From JBECKR01 sp040235415 (GTDB lineage: Bacteria; Acidobacteriota; Polarisedimenticolia; Polarisedimenticolales; Polarisedimenticolaceae), in NCBI GenBank assembly GCA_040235415.1, contig JBECKR010000156.1:1-24575 (forward strand): a DNA stretch of 24,575 nt, in the 5' to 3' direction. Of the stretch, positions 21,741-24,575 are shown piece by piece. The notes under the pieces are model-generated. The model saw only the letters and a list, made by a program, of their open reading frames with translations, was not told where the DNA came from and ran no database searches. Numbering within the stretch: position 1 is the first letter of the stretch; every line of letters begins with the position of its first letter. The translations under genes and the position numbers were made by a program.

Positions 21741-22106
21741 ATGGAAGTCAACGTCAGATCGGTGAAGGATACGGCATCGGATACGGTCGAGAAGCTCGAG
21801 CCCCGCGACGAATCGCTCGACCGCGTCAAGCGCCACGCCGGACGTGTCCGCGAGGATCTGCGCGAGCTCGGCCGCGCCGCGGGAGACGCCGGCCGCGAGA
21901 AGATCGGGGACGCCCGCGACGCCGCGCGCGAGCTCTACGATCGCGGGCTGACCCGCGCGGTCGAAACGCGCGACGGCGTCGAGCGGACGCTCCGGAGCCA
22001 TCCGTTCCGGTCGGTCGCGATCGCGGCGGCCGGCGGGGCGGCGCTCGGAGTGCTGCTCACGGGCTGGCTGAGCCGTCGCGGCGGGCGCCGCGGCGACGAC
22101 GCGTAG
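21741..22106 (+). CDS. DUF883 (ElaB/YqjD-like) membrane-anchored protein
   Basis: A 121-residue protein with a long charged amphipathic helical region (about 8-85, rich in Arg, Glu, Asp and Ala) and a single C-terminal membrane segment at about 91-110 (RSVAIAAAGGAALGVLLTGWL) ending in RRGGRRGDDA. The HPFRSVAIAAAGGAALGVLL block is the hallmark of the DUF883 family. In E. coli, members YqjD, ElaB and YgaM are tail-anchored stress or stationary-phase proteins that bind ribosomes. ATG 21741 has AAGGAGG about 11 nt upstream; an in-frame GTG at 21692 is a less likely start. It is preceded by a sigma-54 promoter and paired palindromes next to the NtrC-type regulator gene. It is convergent with msrA, 7 nt apart. 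Confidence 0.88.
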   Translation: MEVNVRSVKDTASDTVEKLEPRDESLDRVKRHAGRVREDLRELGRAAGDAGREKIGDARDAARELYDRGLTRAVETRDGVERTLRSHPFRSVAIAAAGGAALGVLLTGWLSRRGGRRGDDA

Positions 22107-22113
22107 GCCGGAG

Positions 22114-22767
22114 TCAGCCGGCGACGTCGACCCCGACCGGGCAGCTCACACCGGTGCCGCCGAGCCCGCAATAGCCGCCCGGGTTCTTGTCGAGGTACTG
22201 CTGGTGGTAGTCCTCGGCGTAGTAGAACGGCGGGGCGTCGGCGATCTCGGTCGTGATCTCGCCGTAGCCCGCGTCGCGGAGCCGTGCGGCGTACGCCTCG
22301 CGCGAGCGCTCCGCGGCCTCGCGCTGCGCGTCTCCGAAGACGTAGATCGCGGAGCGGTACTGCGTCCCGGCGTCGTTCCCCTGGCGCATCCCCTGCGTCG
22401 GGTCGTGGGACTCCCAGAACAGCCGCAGCATCGCGTCGTAGGACGTCTTCGCCGGATCGAACACGACGAGCACGACCTCGGCGTGCCCCGTCCGGCCGGA
22501 GCAGACCTCCTCGTAGGTCGGGTTCGGCGTCGCGCCGCCGGCGTAGCCGACCGCGGTCGCGTACACGCCGGGCGCCTGCCAGAACTTCCGCTCGGCGCCC
22601 CAGAAGCAGCCCATCCCGAGGACCGCGCGCTCGAGACCGTCCGGAAACGGCGGCGTCATCGTGGTTCCGAGGACCCGGTGTCGCTCGGCGACCGGCATCG
22701 CCTCGGGGCGGCCGGGGAGCGCTTCGGCCGGCGACGGCACGCGGGTCTTGAACGGATTGCGGAACAT
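22114..22767 (-). CDS. msrA: Peptide methionine sulfoxide reductase MsrA
   Basis: Reduces methionine-S-sulfoxide in proteins. 217 residues, close to E. coli MsrA (212) and of the same long type with an N-terminal extension (MFRNPFKTRVPSPAEALPG). Catalytic C54 lies in GMGCFWGAE. The conserved YEEVCSGRTGHAEVV, FWESHDPTQGMRQGNDAGTQ and YYAEDYHQQYLDKNPGGYCG follow. Resolving cysteines are C200 and C209 near the C-terminus, so a thioredoxin-recycled three-cysteine mechanism is expected. No signal peptide, so cytoplasmic. ATG 22767 has AAGGAGGT upstream; the longer frame to 23661 is antisense to the next gene and is discarded. It is convergent with the DUF883 gene and divergent from the exported-protein gene. 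Confidence 0.96.
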   Translation of the reverse strand: MFRNPFKTRVPSPAEALPGRPEAMPVAERHRVLGTTMTPPFPDGLERAVLGMGCFWGAERKFWQAPGVYATAVGYAGGATPNPTYEEVCSGRTGHAEVVLVVFDPAKTSYDAMLRLFWESHDPTQGMRQGNDAGTQYRSAIYVFGDAQREAAERSREAYAARLRDAGYGEITTEIADAPPFYYAEDYHQQYLDKNPGGYCGLGGTGVSCPVGVDVAG

Positions 22768-22848
22768 CGAGACCTCCTTGTACGGCGACGCTCGCGGAGA
22801 GGCCGGTCCGGTATATCCTCCCCCGCATTCGACCCGGAGAACAACGCC

Positions 22849-23574
22849 ATGGCCACCCCCGGCATTCCCGCGCTCGCGCTCGCCGCGGCGGTCGCCCTCG
22901 CGACCGCGACCCCGTCGCCCGCCGCCCCGGCCCGCATGCAGGTCGATCCCGCCCTGGCCGCGGTCGAGCCGTTCGCGGTCGAGGGCGCCAACCCCCGGCG
23001 TTGGGGGAAACCCTTGGACTTCGGTCCGTACCGCGTGGAGGCGGTGCGGGACGCCGACGTGTCGTCGTTCTCCGTCGAGGTCTTGGGCATCGGGGCGGGG
23101 AAGGCGAAGGCGCCGTACCGCTTCCGGCTGGTGGGGCCGGACCGGGCGCTCGAGGCCGAATGCCACGCCCGCGGCGTCGAGGCTTGGGCCGCCGGCGTCG
23201 TCGTGGACGTCCTCGGAGCCCGCGGGAAGCCCGCTCTCATGTGCGCGTTCCGCCCGGTCGAGGGAGCCGGCGATTGGGTGCTGTCGCTCACCTCCGCCGG
23301 CTCGGGGCGGTACGAAGGGGCGCTCTTCCCCGTGGCGGAACCGGAGCGTCGCGCGACGGTCCGCTCGGTGCACCGACTCGAGCGCTCGCGCCTGCCGCTC
23401 GGGGAGCCCGCCGGCTACGCCCTCGCCGAAGGGGACGGCGCCGTCGCGGCGGTCGAGACGATCAACCGAGGACGGGTTTGGCTGCCCGAAGCGCCCGATT
23501 CCGACCGCGCCGCCCGCGCCGCGGCGGCCGCGGCCCTGTTGCTGTTCCGGCCGGCGGAGGCCTCGGGCGACTGA
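22849..23574 (+). CDS. Exported protein of unknown function
   Basis: A 241-residue protein with a clear signal peptide (about 1-26, IPALALAAAVALATATPSPA) and no lipobox, so probably periplasmic or secreted. The middle part (about 45-175) is beta-rich with alternating hydrophobic residues: LDFGPYRVEAV, SSFSVEVLGIG, YRFRLVGPDRALEAECHA, GDWVLSLTSAGSGRYEGALF. Cysteines at about 105 and 126 could pair. The C-terminus ends in an alanine-rich helix (ARAAAAAALLLF). I do not recognise the family. ATG 22849 has GGAG about 10 nt upstream. A TATATC at 22812-22817 in the 81-nt gap from divergent msrA may serve as a -10 box. Strong third-position GC agrees with a real gene. Confidence 0.75.
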   Translation: MATPGIPALALAAAVALATATPSPAAPARMQVDPALAAVEPFAVEGANPRRWGKPLDFGPYRVEAVRDADVSSFSVEVLGIGAGKAKAPYRFRLVGPDRALEAECHARGVEAWAAGVVVDVLGARGKPALMCAFRPVEGAGDWVLSLTSAGSGRYEGALFPVAEPERRATVRSVHRLERSRLPLGEPAGYALAEGDGAVAAVETINRGRVWLPEAPDSDRAARAAAAAALLLFRPAEASGD

Positions 23575-23815
23575 CGGCCGGGACGTCGCTGTCACGGCGT
23601 CGTCATCGCGGTCTGGAAATTGTTCTCGGGCCGGTAAGGATTCCTCCGTGGCATGGTGCATTCGGATCAGGGGTTGACCCGCGATACCCTTCCGGGAGCG
23701 GAACTCGACGCGAGGCAGGGCCAGATTACGTGCTATATCCCTGGCGCGGGACGCCTACTGGTCACAGATTTGCATGGCGATTCGCGCTGCTCGGGGGTGA
23801 CGGGGTCGGTTCGGG

Positions 23816-24575
23816 ATGGCTTCGGTGCAATCGTTCGATTCCGTGACCGCGGACGGTGCCGCGATCGCGACGCGCGAGATCGCCGCCCCGGCGTCGGTCG
23901 CCGCTCGGCCTCGCGCGAAGGCCGGCGTCCGGCCGGCGCGCCGCAGGCGGTGGCTTCTGCTCGACACCGCCGTCGTGCTCGCCGCCGTCTCCCTGTTCGG
24001 GCTGCACTACTACGTCATGCCGGTCGGCGAGCGCCTGCGTAGCCCGATGAACGTTTGGTTCCGGCCGTCGGGCTACATCGGGCAGAGCGCGGGGATCCTG
24101 GCGTTCGCGATGTTCGCGTTCCTGTGGCTCTACCCGCTCCGCAAGAAGTTCCGGGCGTTGGCGTTCACCGGGTCGATCGCGCGCTGGCTCGACGTCCACA
24201 TCTACTTCGGTCTCGTGATCCCCTGGCTCGGCGCGATCCATGCCTCGTGGCGGTTCGACGGCCTCATCGGCCTGGGCTACTTCGCGATGCTCACCGTCAG
24301 CCTGAGCGGCCTCGTCGGGCGCTACCTCTACGTCCGCATCCCGCGCAGCCGCTCCGGGCTCGAGCTCACCGCGGAGCAGATCGACGGCGAGCGCCGCGCG
24401 GCGTTCGTCGAGATCGCGCGCACGACCGGCCTCCGGGTCGAGCAGATCGAGCCCGCGCTCGAGCGGCTCCTCGGCCGCGGCAAGGCCTCGCCGTGGTCGC
24501 TGCTGTCGAACGAGGTCGTGCGGTGGCGCGCGGTTCGCGCGCTGCGGCGACAGTGGGGACGGGACGCCGCCGGCC
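23816..24575 (+). CDS. Ferric-reductase/cytochrome-b-like membrane protein (partial, 5' part)
   Basis: The first 253 residues of a gene that runs off the right edge. A basic Ala/Arg-rich N-terminus (1-45) precedes membrane segments at about 47-67, 88-106, 127-144 and 150-172. H128 (LDVHIYFGL) and H142 (AIHASW) are 14 residues apart on adjacent turns of one helix region, and H64 lies in the first segment. This is the heme-ligand layout of ferric-reductase-like/cytochrome b561-type domains. The LDVHIYFGL...HASWRFDGL...LSGLVGRYLY run resembles that group. After 175 comes a soluble helical stretch (LTAEQIDGERRAAFVEIART). ATG 23816 is the first suitable start but lacks a clear ribosome site. The preceding 241-nt gap (23575-23815) has no convincing gene; TGCTATATCC at 23731-23740 may be an extended -10 box. 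Redox partners would lie beyond the window. Confidence 0.7.
   Translation, partial: MASVQSFDSVTADGAAIATREIAAPASVAARPRAKAGVRPARRRRWLLLDTAVVLAAVSLFGLHYYVMPVGERLRSPMNVWFRPSGYIGQSAGILAFAMFAFLWLYPLRKKFRALAFTGSIARWLDVHIYFGLVIPWLGAIHASWRFDGLIGLGYFAMLTVSLSGLVGRYLYVRIPRSRSGLELTAEQIDGERRAAFVEIARTTGLRVEQIEPALERLLGRGKASPWSLLSNEVVRWRAVRALRRQWGRDAAG

Noticed and set aside
23575..23815. Small plus-strand frames in the gap before the last gene, such as the ATG at 23653
   Set aside because: The frame overlaps the start of the cytochrome-like gene in another phase, lacks a ribosome site and resembles no family. The gap is treated as a noncoding leader.
1..24575. tRNA or rRNA genes, CRISPR arrays, prophage genes and insertion sequences
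   Set aside because: Reading both strands, I saw no cloverleaf-like segments, regularly spaced direct repeats, transposase or phage-type proteins. The only dispersed repeat is the short REP-like palindrome.

Overview
The window is GC-rich, densely packed bacterial DNA, with genes on both strands and short intergenic gaps. A diderm (Gram-negative-type) bacterium is indicated by an Mla-type (MlaE-MlaF-MlaD) lipid transport operon, a periplasmic HtrA/DegP protease and a DUF883 (ElaB/YqjD-like) protein. The mix of DUF1820, a clostridial/Aquifex-type aconitase, a short GrdB-like selenoprotein and a MlaD with an extra C-terminal domain suggests Acidobacteriota or a deltaproteobacterial-grade phylum such as Myxococcota or Binatota. 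No marker gene fixes the taxon, so this is inference.

Layout. 1-352: 3' end of an unknown gene. 353-3609 (minus): class I fumarase, preceded by a PAS/HisKA/HATPase/receiver hybrid kinase. 3610-3951: noncoding, with a kinase promoter, a G-tract region and a good intrinsic terminator for htrA. 3952-6001 (minus): htrA and a DUF1820 gene. 6138-8528 (plus): xylulose-5-P/fructose-6-P phosphoketolase. 8586-9557 (minus): DUF72/YecE protein. 9684-12723 (plus): mlaE-mlaF-mlaD. 12793-17073 (minus): a small membrane protein, a UGA-containing selenoprotein, a two-domain ABC permease and an ABC ATPase with a C-terminal accessory domain, in apparent operon order. 17200-18108 (plus): secreted LpqC/PHB-depolymerase-like esterase. 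18077-20023 (minus): aconitase. 20095-22106 (plus): NtrC-type sigma-54 response regulator followed by a DUF883 gene. 22114-22767 (minus): MsrA. 22849-23574 (plus): exported protein of unknown function. 23816 to the end (plus): start of a ferric-reductase/cytochrome-b-like membrane protein.

Two regulatory or coding arrangements stand out. First, the ORF pair 16649-16167 / 16148-15891 is one gene. An in-frame UGA at 16167-16169 sits in a UxxC motif of the GrdB-like selenoprotein family and is followed by a hairpin that meets the bacterial SECIS rules. Second, the sigma-54 activator is followed by two near-identical palindromes exactly 40 bp apart, then a near-consensus -24/-12 promoter, then the DUF883 gene. 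This looks like a self-contained regulator-UAS-promoter-target module. A small REP-like palindrome family (core GGGGACATTCCCC) occurs four times, each copy at the 3' ends of convergent genes and in two cases supplying the stop codon.

Metabolically, fumarase and aconitase belong to the TCA cycle, and phosphoketolase gives acetyl-phosphate from sugar phosphates. HtrA, MsrA, Mla and DUF883 all fit envelope or oxidative stress maintenance. No tRNA, rRNA, CRISPR array, transposase or prophage gene was seen.
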